Positions 17,946-25,962 of a DNA stretch of 55,893 bases are shown here, in pieces. The stretch comes from Marinobacter algicola DG893 (lineage in GTDB: Bacteria > Pseudomonadota > Gammaproteobacteria > Pseudomonadales > Oleiphilaceae). The notes below the pieces were generated by a model, which made no database searches, was not told the origin of the DNA, and was given only the letters and a program-made list of their open reading frames with translations. Where the stretch lies: NCBI RefSeq assembly GCF_000170835.1, contig NZ_ABCP01000024.1, positions 1-55,893 of the forward strand, given 5' to 3'. A program made the translations under genes and the position numbers. Position 1 is the stretch's first letter. Each line of letters begins with the position of its first letter.

Positions 17946-17972
17946 TGTCACACAGATATGCCACATGTGACA
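17946..17972. promoter_or_regulatory. Candidate enhancer/operator: TGTCACA inverted repeat
   Basis: TGTCACA at 17946-17952 is mirrored by TGTGACA at 17966-17972, centres 20 bases apart. The right arm also lies in a near-palindrome (TGCCACATGTGACA, 17959-17972). It is just upstream of the kinase start and 87-113 bases upstream of the sigma-54-like promoter of the divergent gene, a usual position for an NtrC-type activator. Binding by the adjacent regulator is an inference. Confidence 0.5.
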
Positions 17973-18058
17973 TTTAGCCACAATGCACATTACGCGAAGG
18001 TAACGTCAGAAAACCACCAAGATGCTGTTTTTATTGATTTTTATAGAAATAAAAAAGC

Positions 18059-18074
18059 TGGCACAGAGCTTGAT
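18059..18074 (+). promoter_or_regulatory. Sigma-54-like promoter for the DUF4168 gene
   Basis: TGGCACAGAGCTTGAT matches the -24/-12 consensus with the GG element and correct 10-base spacing to the second element, but that element reads GA instead of GC. Transcription would start near 18085, leaving a leader of about 85 bases before the ATG at 18170. The adjacent sigma-54 activator makes this placement persuasive. Confidence 0.5.
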
Positions 18075-18169
18075 TAGACAACACCAACGTTCGAGGAATC
18101 GCATTCCTTTCAACGTCAGACTGCATTCGATAACACCGTGCAGTCCCTTCAACGCAAAAGGAGAACGCC

Positions 18170-18568
18170 ATGAACAAACTTCTTATCTCACTGACTGCAT
18201 CCTTGGCACTGCTGGCAGCGGGCCCCGCACTGGCGCAGGAAAACCAGCAAAGCCCGGAAGCAACCAACCCCAACGGCGGATACAGTGATCCCGCCTCAGC
18301 CGGCACCCAGAAAACCAACTTTACCGACTCGGAACTGAAGCAATTCGTTGAGGCCCAGGAAGGCATCAACAATATCCGTGATGAGTACATGGAAAAAATC
18401 GAAGCGGCTGACTCCCAGAAAAAAGCCCAGGAACTGCAGATGGAAGCCAACGATGAGATGGTGACAGTGATTGAGGATTCCGGCATGGATATCCCCACCT
18501 ACAATTCCATCGCAACCGCTTACAACAGTGAGCCTCAGGTTCGGAACCGTGTTGATGCACTGATGTAA
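18170..18568 (+). CDS. Secreted DUF4168 protein
   Basis: A 132-residue periplasmic protein. A signal peptide ends near GPALAQ (cleavage after residue 23). The mature part has a low-complexity linker rich in Asn, Pro and Gly, then the DUF4168 domain: FTDSELKQFVEAQEGINNIRDEYMEKI and the C-terminal YNSIATAYNSEPQVRNRV. The domain is mostly helical and has no known function. AAAGGAG precedes the ATG. The gene is divergent from the two-component operon, preceded by a sigma-54-like promoter and followed by its own terminator, so it is probably the main direct target of that system. Confidence 0.9.
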   Translation: MNKLLISLTASLALLAAGPALAQENQQSPEATNPNGGYSDPASAGTQKTNFTDSELKQFVEAQEGINNIRDEYMEKIEAADSQKKAQELQMEANDEMVTVIEDSGMDIPTYNSIATAYNSEPQVRNRVDALM

Positions 18569-18593
18569 GCCGTTTCCCCACATTGGTTGCTTC

Positions 18594-18619
18594 AGGCCCT
18601 GCAATAACAGGGCCTTTTT
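18594..18619 (+). terminator. Rho-independent terminator after the DUF4168 gene
   Basis: AGGCCCTG at 18594-18601 pairs with CAGGGCCT at 18608-18615 around a 6-base loop, followed by a T-run. It isolates the DUF4168 transcript from the downstream TRAP binding-protein gene. Confidence 0.88.
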
Positions 18620-18648
18620 GATTCTGCCAACGAGGTTGCAATGGCCAT

Positions 18649-18662
18649 AATCAACGTTGATT
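18649..18662. promoter_or_regulatory. Perfect 14-base palindrome upstream of the TRAP binding-protein gene
   Basis: AATCAACGTTGATT is fully self-complementary and lies 48 bases before the ATG at 18710, in the expected promoter zone. It resembles a dimeric regulator operator. No regulator can be assigned from sequence. Confidence 0.4.
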
Positions 18663-18709
18663 GTGGTATCTTGTCGGCATGATTTTGTAGAGACCAATGG
18701 AGACAAACC

Positions 18710-19798
18710 ATGCGAAGATTCTGCCGCGGGCTAACCCCATTGCTCTTGACGGTTATGCTTGTCCTGGCAGGATGTTCAGACAGCCCGGCACCGGTGTCGA
18801 GCGGCGACGATGATAAGCCGTCCTACCCCGTAACCTGGCGCTTTGCCCTTGAGGAAATTGAAGGCAGCGTGCAACACCGTTACGCCCTTGAATTCAAGGA
18901 CCGCATCGAACGTATCTCCGATGGCAATATTCTCGTCGACATTTTTCCCTATGGCTCTATCGGCACGTCACTCCAACTGACGGAACTGGTCCGGGAAGGA
19001 TCAGTCCATCTCGCGTTCGCCTCCCCTGGCCACCTGGCCAACGTTATTCCCGAGGTAGGCGTGTTCACCCTCCACTATCTGTTGTCTGATGACGAAGAGG
19101 TGAATCGTGACGTGCTTGCCAGCGATGAATTGAAGCAACTGTTCCACGAGCCCTACAGCGAGCAGGGCCTCAAACTTCATGGTTTCGTACCGGAAGGCTG
19201 GATGGTCTGGACCGCCAATAAACCCTTGCGGAGCCCCGCGGATTTCGACGGACTTACTATCCGCACCATGACGTCGGACATCGCAGAAGAGACTTATAGA
19301 ACCTATGGCGCCGCAACCAGCCAGGTTCCTTTTTCACAGGTCTACAGCGACCTTCAGTTACGCCGCATTGACGGGCAGGCCAACCCTGTTTTCGCCATTG
19401 AAGAGATGGGGTTTTACGAAGTCCAGGGTGTCATGACGTTTGCAAGACCTGCCCAGTTTGTTACCTCCGTGGTTTCCAATACGTCGTGGTTTGACGCTCT
19501 TCCCGAAGACCAGAAGCTCTGGCTCGAAGACGCTATGGATGAAGTCGCACCGCTGGCTTATGAGGTACAGGCTGAGCTCAATGCAAGTCGCCTCAATACC
19601 ATCACGGAAATCAGCAATATCCGTGTGGTTGAGCTTAACGAGGAGGAGCGGAGCCGATTCCGTGAGGCCAGCCTTCCGGCTCGTGAGGCCTATTTTCGGA
19701 TTGCTGGTGAGCGCGGGGCGGCCATCCTGGACCAACTCCTGACGATGGTCAGCACAACAGAGTCTGCAACACCAACTGCTGATACCACGGCCCAATAG
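18710..19798 (+). CDS. Orphan TRAP-transporter solute-binding lipoprotein (DctP family)
   Basis: A 362-residue DctP-type binding protein. The N-terminus is a lipoprotein signal with lipobox LAGC (Cys22), unusual for a family that is normally soluble in the periplasm. The DctP fold is evident from FPYGSIGTSLQLTELVREGSVHLAF, the ligand-arginine segment GLTIRTMTSD and VPFSQVYSDLQLRRIDGQANPVFAI. No dctQ or dctM permease genes are nearby; the next gene is convergent rlmJ. It could serve a distant permease or act as an extracytoplasmic sensor for the two-component system one gene away. GGAG lies 7 bases before the ATG. Confidence 0.93.
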   Translation: MRRFCRGLTPLLLTVMLVLAGCSDSPAPVSSGDDDKPSYPVTWRFALEEIEGSVQHRYALEFKDRIERISDGNILVDIFPYGSIGTSLQLTELVREGSVHLAFASPGHLANVIPEVGVFTLHYLLSDDEEVNRDVLASDELKQLFHEPYSEQGLKLHGFVPEGWMVWTANKPLRSPADFDGLTIRTMTSDIAEETYRTYGAATSQVPFSQVYSDLQLRRIDGQANPVFAIEEMGFYEVQGVMTFARPAQFVTSVVSNTSWFDALPEDQKLWLEDAMDEVAPLAYEVQAELNASRLNTITEISNIRVVELNEEERSRFREASLPAREAYFRIAGERGAAILDQLLTMVSTTESATPTADTTAQ

Positions 19799-19800
19799 CG

Positions 19801-20643
19801 CTATTCCGGCACCAGCCACGCGCTTTTCGATGACAGGCCCAGACAGCGATCACCGGATACCGCCTCCATCATCTCTGCAAGCCGGGTGTCGAACCCCCAG
19901 GGCGGGTTTACCACCAGCACTCCGGACCCGGACATGCCACGTTGCGGCGCCCGGTTAAGCGCAACTTCGCTGCACAGCACCTTGCGCACGGCCCCTTCAG
20001 ACACCGCATCCTTTAACCGCTTGTGAGGGGAACCCGCCAGAATCGGGTACCAGATCAGATATACTCCGTGGCGGCATTTCTGCCACGCTCGCGCCAACGT
20101 GTGCGCTACCTCTTCATAGTCGCTTTTGATCTCGTAGGAAGGGTCCGTCAGCACCAGCAACCTTGGTTGCCTGGGCGGCAGATGGCGAAGCAACCCCTTT
20201 AACCCATCCTCCTGAAAGACCCTGACGCGGGAATGCCTGGCAGCCCACTGGCCCAGGGTTTCGCCTTCTGCGGGGTGCAGCTCGAAGGCGGTCAGCGTGT
20301 CCTGCTCCCGCAGGTAACGGAGTAACCAGCGCGGCGACCCCGGATAGCTCGCCAATTGTCCGTCCTTTCCCTCCCCTGCGGCCAACCCATCCAGGATCGT
20401 CTGCCAGTCGTCGGAATGTAACTCGGCTCGAAGCGGCCAGACTTTCTGGATCCCTGCGGCGGCTTCGCCGGTTTTAAGCGCCCTTTCTCCCGCAAGATCG
20501 TAGCTGGCGCTTCCGGCGTGAGTATCGAAGCAGGCAATGGCAGACGGCTTTGCCTGCATCATCCTGACCGCAAGCGTTAAGGCTGCGTGCTTGTGAACAT
20601 CGGCAAAATTACCGGCATGAAAAGCGTGGAGGTAACTCAGCAT
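19801..20643 (-). CDS. rlmJ: 23S rRNA (adenine-2030-N6) methyltransferase
   Basis: A 280-residue SAM-dependent enzyme methylating A2030 of 23S rRNA. The N-terminus (MLSYLHAFHAGNFADVHKH) is diagnostic of RlmJ/YhiR. The catalytic motif IV reads DPSYE at 167-171, whereas the E. coli enzyme has DPPYE; the catalytic aspartate and tyrosine are retained. Length is close to the E. coli protein. It ends two bases from the stop of the convergent TRAP binding-protein gene. No operon partners. Confidence 0.96.
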   Translation of the reverse strand: MLSYLHAFHAGNFADVHKHAALTLAVRMMQAKPSAIACFDTHAGSASYDLAGERALKTGEAAAGIQKVWPLRAELHSDDWQTILDGLAAGEGKDGQLASYPGSPRWLLRYLREQDTLTAFELHPAEGETLGQWAARHSRVRVFQEDGLKGLLRHLPPRQPRLLVLTDPSYEIKSDYEEVAHTLARAWQKCRHGVYLIWYPILAGSPHKRLKDAVSEGAVRKVLCSEVALNRAPQRGMSGSGVLVVNPPWGFDTRLAEMMEAVSGDRCLGLSSKSAWLVPE

Positions 20644-20781
20644 TACAGACTCCTGACGATAGGGGCACCATTAGGCTATAGCAGGCGCAGTGTTGGCAAA
20701 CATTTCCGACACACAGGGAACCTTCGCGGCCCACAACCCCGGATCAGGTTAAAAGGAACTGAAAATCATTCGCCGCGGTCG

Positions 20782-20822
20782 TTGCAACGGGCTACGCTCA
20801 CCTTATAATGCGAATAATAATA
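20782..20822 (+). promoter_or_regulatory. Sigma-70 promoter overlapped by a Fur-box-like sequence
   Basis: A -35-like TTGCAA (20782-20787) is 16 bases from a perfect -10 TATAAT (20804-20809). The 19 bases from 20804 match 13 positions of the Fur consensus GATAATGATAATCATTATC. A repressor bound there would block the -10 box. The start codon of the imelysin operon is 39 bases further on. Confidence 0.6.
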
Positions 20823-20860
20823 CGTTTTATTTGATTAACAACGACCGATAGGACATCGAA

Positions 20861-22189
20861 ATGGCCCTGCTCTCAAACGCATCACGCTTTCCCCTGGCAC
20901 TCGCTATCTCTGCGACGCTGCTGACCGCCTGTAGCAACGGCGAAGAAACCGCATCCACATCCTCATCAACCGAAGAGCCGGCGGCAGCAGAAGCCATCAC
21001 CAAATCCGATGTAGTGGAACACTACGCCGACCTGGCCCATGCAAACTTTGAAGACGCACTGACCGCCGCACAGTCCCTCGACAGCACAGTAGACACCTTC
21101 CTGGAAAGCCCGACCGAAGAAAATCTGCAAAAGGCGAAACAGGCCTGGCTGGCTTCCCGAGTGCCTTATCAGCAAACCGAGGTATTCCGCTTTGGCAACG
21201 CCGTGGTTGATGACTGGGAAGGACAACTGAACGCCTGGCCGCTGGACGAAGGCCTGATCGATTACGTTAAAGAAGACGGCTACCAGTACGAACTGGGCAA
21301 CGAGGGCGCCACGGCCAACATTATTGCCAGCCCGGAAATCAATATTGGCGGCACGACGGTCGACGCTTCCAGCCTGACACCAGAGCTGCTGGCGGAACTG
21401 AACGAGATCGGAGGTTCAGAGGCCAACGTGGCCACCGGATACCATGCCATTGAATTCCTGCTGTGGGGCCAGGACCTGCACGGGTTTGATCGCGGTGCCG
21501 GACAGCGCCCTGCTACGGACTATGCCCAGGGCGAGGAATGCACCCACGGCAATTGCGACCGGCGCGCCGCCTACCTGGATGCAGCGACCGATCTGTTGAT
21601 CACCGATCTCGAGTGGATGGTTGCACAGTGGGCACCCGGGCAGGAAGACAACTACCGCTCCCAGTTGCTCGCCGAAGCACCGGACGCCGCCATCCAGAAG
21701 ATGTTTTTTGGCATGGGCTCCCTGTCCCTGGGTGAGCTGGCCGGTGAGCGCATGAAGGTCGCCCTCGAAGCCAACTCCTACGAGGACGAGCACGACTGCT
21801 TCAGCGACAACACCCACAATTCCCATTACTACAATGGCCAGGGCGTGGCCAACATCTATTCCGGCAGCTACACCCGAATTGACGGCTCTGAACTGACCGG
21901 TCCGTCACTGTCAGATATGGTTGCCGAACTCAACCCGGAACTGGATGAGACACTGAGCCAGCAGTTCGAAGACTCAATGGACGCACTGCAAACCATGAAA
22001 TCCAGTGCCGAAGCAGAGTCAGAGCCGATGAAATTCGATATGATGATCGCTCCAGGCAATGAGAAAGGCGCGAAGATCGTGAATGGCGCGATTATGGCAC
22101 TGGTGGCACAAACCGGTTCCATTGAACAGGCCGCCCGCGAACTGGGCATTGACTCACTCAAGCCTGATGACGCTGGCCATACCTTCTAA
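20861..22189 (+). CDS. Imelysin-family lipoprotein (IrpA/IcmP-like)
   Basis: A 442-residue surface or periplasmic lipoprotein with lipobox LTAC (Cys24) and an acidic Ser/Thr-rich linker. The imelysin domain carries the conserved GYHAIEFLLWGQD segment with the HxxE motif, plus a second-half region with DCFSDNTHNSHYYNGQGV. Imelysin proteins are mostly linked to iron acquisition; the peptidase activity once proposed is doubtful. It is the first gene of a four-gene operon (imelysin, di-heme oxidoreductase, imelysin, DUF1513) and has a Fur-box-like promoter, which supports expression under iron limitation. The exact substrate is unknown. Confidence 0.93.
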   Translation: MALLSNASRFPLALAISATLLTACSNGEETASTSSSTEEPAAAEAITKSDVVEHYADLAHANFEDALTAAQSLDSTVDTFLESPTEENLQKAKQAWLASRVPYQQTEVFRFGNAVVDDWEGQLNAWPLDEGLIDYVKEDGYQYELGNEGATANIIASPEINIGGTTVDASSLTPELLAELNEIGGSEANVATGYHAIEFLLWGQDLHGFDRGAGQRPATDYAQGEECTHGNCDRRAAYLDAATDLLITDLEWMVAQWAPGQEDNYRSQLLAEAPDAAIQKMFFGMGSLSLGELAGERMKVALEANSYEDEHDCFSDNTHNSHYYNGQGVANIYSGSYTRIDGSELTGPSLSDMVAELNPELDETLSQQFEDSMDALQTMKSSAEAESEPMKFDMMIAPGNEKGAKIVNGAIMALVAQTGSIEQAARELGIDSLKPDDAGHTF

Positions 22190-22279
22190 GGTGACGTCCC
22201 GAGCGCAGGCCCGTCGGCTGAGCCATTAGCTGGTCCATTAGCTGATCCATTAAAAGTAACGAAACGTTGTAGAGAAACC

Positions 22280-23698
22280 ATGCGCCAACGCCCCCTGCTA
22301 CTGCTGACCTTGTTTTCGGGAGTGGCCGTAGCAGCGGCCTTCGCCATGGCCATCGCCCAGGAACCCTATCCGATTCAGGCGACGGTCAAGACGGGGGGCG
22401 AAGGCACCGTGGATCAGTTCGATCACAATGCCTATTCCCTGCCCCAGGCTAACCTGTCCATGACCAGGCGTCTGGACTTCAGTGTCGGCAACAGCTTCTT
22501 CCGCAACCCCTGGGTCGAAGCTCCTGCCAGCACGGATGCCCGCGATGGCCTGGGGCCACTGTTTAACACCAACTCCTGTCAGGGCTGTCACATAAAAGAT
22601 GGGCGCGGACATCCTCCGGGCGCTGACGATAAGCCGATATCCCTGTTCCTCCGCCTCGCCGTACCGGCCGATCCCGAGCGGGATGCGGATATCCTGAAGA
22701 CTCACGGATTCAAACCGGCTCCCGTGTACGGCAGCCAGTTGCAAACCGCCGCCCTACCTGCCGCCCAACCTGAAGCCGATCTGGTGATCGAATGGAAATC
22801 CGTGACTGAGACACTTTCGGACGGCACCGAAGTGGAATTGCGAAAACCGGCTTACCGGATCGAGAACCCTAACTACGGCCCTCTTCCAGAGGACCTGCTG
22901 GTATCTCCACGGGTTGCTCCACCGATGATTGGCATGGGCCTTCTGGAAGCGATACCGCTTGAAGACCTGCAGTCACTGGCAGACCCAGAGGATGCGGACA
23001 ACGACGGCCTGTCCGGCAAACTCAATCAAGTCTGGGACCTGAGCCGCCAGCAAACCGTGCCGGGTCGATTCGGCTGGAAGGCTGCCGAACCAAACGTTCA
23101 TCAACAAAGTATGGGGGCGTTTGCCGGAGATATGGGGCTGACGTCCACCATCAAACCGGCAACCGATTGCACGCCCGAGCAGAACTGTGGGCGTTTCACC
23201 AACGGCGGCAGCCCGGAAGTGAGTGACAAGGTGAGCAACTTCGTGACTTTCTATGCAAAAAGCCTGGCAGTGCCCGCACGCCGAGACCTTGACAGTGTGT
23301 CCGTTCAACAAGGGGCGGAATTGTTCAATGAAACCGGCTGCGCCGGCTGTCATACACCAAGGCACACTACCGGCACCGCCCCGGATCGCCCGGACCTCAG
23401 CAATCAGACCATCTGGCCTTACACTGATCTGCTCCTGCATGACATGGGGCCTGAGCTTGCCGATGGACGGGATGAATTCCTGGCCAACGGCAACGAATGG
23501 AGGACACCCCCGCTCTGGGGCATCGGCCTGGCTCAACGGGTTAATCCGCAGTCCGGATTCCTCCACGACGGGCGGGCACGAACACTCGAAGAAGCCGTGC
23601 TCTGGCACGGAGGCGAGGCCAAGCCGTCTGCTGAACATTACCGTCAGATGCCCGCCGAAGACCGGGAGGCACTTCTGGATTTCCTGAATTCTCTCTGA
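22280..23698 (+). CDS. Di-heme oxidoreductase family protein (DUF1111, c-type cytochrome)
   Basis: A 472-residue periplasmic protein with an N-terminal signal peptide (hydrophobic 5-25, probable cleavage near AIAQE). Two heme-c sites are present: NSCQGCHIKDG (about residue 97) and TGCAGCHTPRH (about 353). It also has the DUF1111 motifs NTNSCQGCH and LPPLWGIGL-like WRTPPLWGIGLA. The family is related to MauG-like di-heme enzymes. Together with imelysins it is thought to act in metal uptake or redox release at the cell surface, but its reaction is unproven. It lies 90 bases after the first imelysin gene and 9 bases before the second. Confidence 0.92.
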   Translation: MRQRPLLLLTLFSGVAVAAAFAMAIAQEPYPIQATVKTGGEGTVDQFDHNAYSLPQANLSMTRRLDFSVGNSFFRNPWVEAPASTDARDGLGPLFNTNSCQGCHIKDGRGHPPGADDKPISLFLRLAVPADPERDADILKTHGFKPAPVYGSQLQTAALPAAQPEADLVIEWKSVTETLSDGTEVELRKPAYRIENPNYGPLPEDLLVSPRVAPPMIGMGLLEAIPLEDLQSLADPEDADNDGLSGKLNQVWDLSRQQTVPGRFGWKAAEPNVHQQSMGAFAGDMGLTSTIKPATDCTPEQNCGRFTNGGSPEVSDKVSNFVTFYAKSLAVPARRDLDSVSVQQGAELFNETGCAGCHTPRHTTGTAPDRPDLSNQTIWPYTDLLLHDMGPELADGRDEFLANGNEWRTPPLWGIGLAQRVNPQSGFLHDGRARTLEEAVLWHGGEAKPSAEHYRQMPAEDREALLDFLNSL

Positions 23699-23707
23699 GG
23701 ACATGCC

Positions 23708-24751
23708 ATGCAATCACTAACCAAAACCGTGGGTATTGCCGCCCTGATACTGGCTCCCATTTCCGGTATGGCCGGCAGCCAGCCTGAAACGAACAACAAC
23801 GCCGAACAGCAATGGCACCAGGGTATTCTCAAGGGTTACCAATCTCTGGCGGCCGAAGCCGGCGACTTGTCCGCTGCCGCTGCCGACTACTGCAGCGCGC
23901 CGGAACAGGCGTCACGCGATGCACTTGAACAAGCCTGGCTGAATGCCTTTCTGGCCTGGCAACGTGTCCGTTATGTGGATTTTGGCCCGGTCGAGAGCGA
24001 TAACCTTGCCTGGCAGTTCCAGTTCTGGCCCGACCCGAAAAACCTCATTGCCCGTAAAGCCAGTTACCTGCTGGACTCGGAGGCCCCGGTATCGAGTGAG
24101 GTCATTACCGAGTCAGGCGTGGCCGTACAGGGTTTTCCAATGCTGGAGTACCTGTTGTACGACGAAGCACTGAACGCCAGCAACAATGCGCTACCCGCGG
24201 AAAAGACCTGCGGCCTGCTGAGGGCGGTCGCCGGCCATATCGAAGCCAATGGCAAGCAACTCCGTGATCAATGGCAGGCATTCCGTGAGCACTACCTGGC
24301 CACGGAACAATACCGCGACACCTCCATCCGGGCGGGCATGGCGGCCCTGGAGATTCTGGAAGATCGCCGGCTTGCTCAGCCCATGGGGCTTCGTGGGAAT
24401 GGCAAGCGTTCCGTCTACGCCGCCGATGCCTGGCGTAGCGGCAGCAGCCTGAGAACCATAGAGGCAACCATCCATGGCCTGGAGCAGTCCTTCCTGCCAG
24501 GCCTGACACGGCTGCTCAAGGAAAGCGACCAGCCGGAACTGGGTCCACGAATCGAAAACCAGTTCAAGGACGTTCTGGAGCACTTCCCGGAACTCCATCG
24601 CCCCATGGCTGAGCTGCTTTCCAATGACGACGCCTTTTCCCTGCTCCAGGGCTTCTACGTTGACGTTTCCCAGTTAACCACCCTGATCAATGATCAGGCA
24701 GCGGTTGAACTGGGTGTCATTCGCGGCTTCAACTCCAGCGACGGCGACTGA
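23708..24751 (+). CDS. Second imelysin-family protein
   Basis: A 347-residue secreted protein with a signal peptide (about residues 1-20, ending near GMAGS). The imelysin domain is recognised by LAWQFQFWPDPKN, the conserved GFPMLEYLLYD segment where the HAIEFLLW motif of the first imelysin would align, and the C-terminal FSLLQGFYVDVSQLTTLIN. In this copy the HxxE histidine is replaced (FPMLE), so the two imelysins are divergent paralogues with possibly different metal sites. It starts 9 bases after the di-heme gene and ends 4 bases before the DUF1513 gene. Confidence 0.9.
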   Translation: MQSLTKTVGIAALILAPISGMAGSQPETNNNAEQQWHQGILKGYQSLAAEAGDLSAAAADYCSAPEQASRDALEQAWLNAFLAWQRVRYVDFGPVESDNLAWQFQFWPDPKNLIARKASYLLDSEAPVSSEVITESGVAVQGFPMLEYLLYDEALNASNNALPAEKTCGLLRAVAGHIEANGKQLRDQWQAFREHYLATEQYRDTSIRAGMAALEILEDRRLAQPMGLRGNGKRSVYAADAWRSGSSLRTIEATIHGLEQSFLPGLTRLLKESDQPELGPRIENQFKDVLEHFPELHRPMAELLSNDDAFSLLQGFYVDVSQLTTLINDQAAVELGVIRGFNSSDGD

Positions 24752-24755
24752 ACTG

Positions 24756-25877
24756 ATGAGCAGCAACAGGCAACCCGTAGGTGCACCTATCAACCGCAGA
24801 CAATTACTGAAAGCAGGTATGGCCGGAGGGCTGGCAGCCACCCTGACCGGCTGCAGCCTTCTGCCTCGGAAAGTGGACCACGCGGCAGATCAGTACGTCG
24901 GCGCCGTGGGGCTGCCTGGGGGCAAGTTCGGCATTAGTGCCGTCAACCGCAAAGGCCACCCCGTGTGGGAGTCGCCGGTCGACACCCGTTGCCACAGCGG
25001 CTGCGCACGCCCGGGGGGCTCACAAGTTCTGTTTTTCGAACGCCGGCCCGGCTGGGCGTTTTACGGGTTCGACACCCGCAGTGGCGACAGGACACATCGC
25101 GTACGAGCGGGCTCCGGGGAACACTTTGTCGGCCACGGAGTGTTCTCCCCCGACGGCCGCTGGCTTTATGTCACCGCCAGCCGCTACGAACAGGGGCAAG
25201 GCATTATTGCCGTCTATGATGCAGAGCAGGACTATCAGCGGGTGGATACCTTTGAGCTTCAGGGTATTGGCCCCCATGAACTGACACTGCACCCGGACGG
25301 AGAAACCCTGGTGATTGGCCTGGGCGGCATACTGACCCACCCGGACTATGATCGCCTAAAGCTGAACATCGACACCATGGCACCCGCGCTGATCCTGATG
25401 AACCGTCACAGCGGTCGGATTATCGGGCGATTCAACCCGGCCCATCACCATCAAAGTGCCCGTCACGTCAGCACCGGTTCGAACGGCCGTGTGTACGTCG
25501 CCTACCAGTATCAGGGCCCGCTTCACGAGTCACCCGCCCTCATCGCCCGGCTGAAAAGCGGGCAGCTTCAGGAAGTCCGATTCGATGAGGATACCCAGGC
25601 AGCGCTGGCCAACTACATCGCCAGCGTTGTTGCGCATCCCGAGAACGACCTTGTCGCTGCCGCATCCCCGGTGGGTGGCACCGCCGTGGTGTTCAATGGC
25701 ATCACTGGCGAACTGCTGGCCAGGGCATCCATCCCCGACTGCGCCGGTGTCCAGGCTTTGGCAGGAGGCGATTTCCTGATCTCCTCCGGACGCGGAAAAT
25801 TAGTGCGCCTGGGGCAGGACAATCAGCCACGGCAGATCGCCGACCTGCCGGTCCAGTGGGACCACCACCTGGTCTGA
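24756..25877 (+). CDS. DUF1513 protein, Tat-type lipoprotein with predicted beta-propeller
   Basis: A 373-residue exported protein. The N-terminus has a twin-arginine motif (NRRQLLKAG, Arg14-Arg15), then a hydrophobic stretch and a lipobox-like LTGC (Cys33), so it may be a Tat-exported lipoprotein. The rest repeats short beta-strand blades with HP/DG turns (FSPDGRWLYVT, LHPDGETLVIG), typical of a beta-propeller. DUF1513 commonly ends imelysin operons. The frame extends back to 24690, but the ATG at 24756 avoids overlap with the previous gene and starts a normal leader. It is the last gene of the iron-associated operon. Confidence 0.92.
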   Translation: MSSNRQPVGAPINRRQLLKAGMAGGLAATLTGCSLLPRKVDHAADQYVGAVGLPGGKFGISAVNRKGHPVWESPVDTRCHSGCARPGGSQVLFFERRPGWAFYGFDTRSGDRTHRVRAGSGEHFVGHGVFSPDGRWLYVTASRYEQGQGIIAVYDAEQDYQRVDTFELQGIGPHELTLHPDGETLVIGLGGILTHPDYDRLKLNIDTMAPALILMNRHSGRIIGRFNPAHHHQSARHVSTGSNGRVYVAYQYQGPLHESPALIARLKSGQLQEVRFDEDTQAALANYIASVVAHPENDLVAAASPVGGTAVVFNGITGELLARASIPDCAGVQALAGGDFLISSGRGKLVRLGQDNQPRQIADLPVQWDHHLV

Positions 25878-25962
25878 ATAACCCACAACACTGGCCTCCT
25901 GCCTTAAGGCGACTCGTCTTAGCTGGTATCCTTATGAGCCATTTGCTCAGGAGGACGGCACC

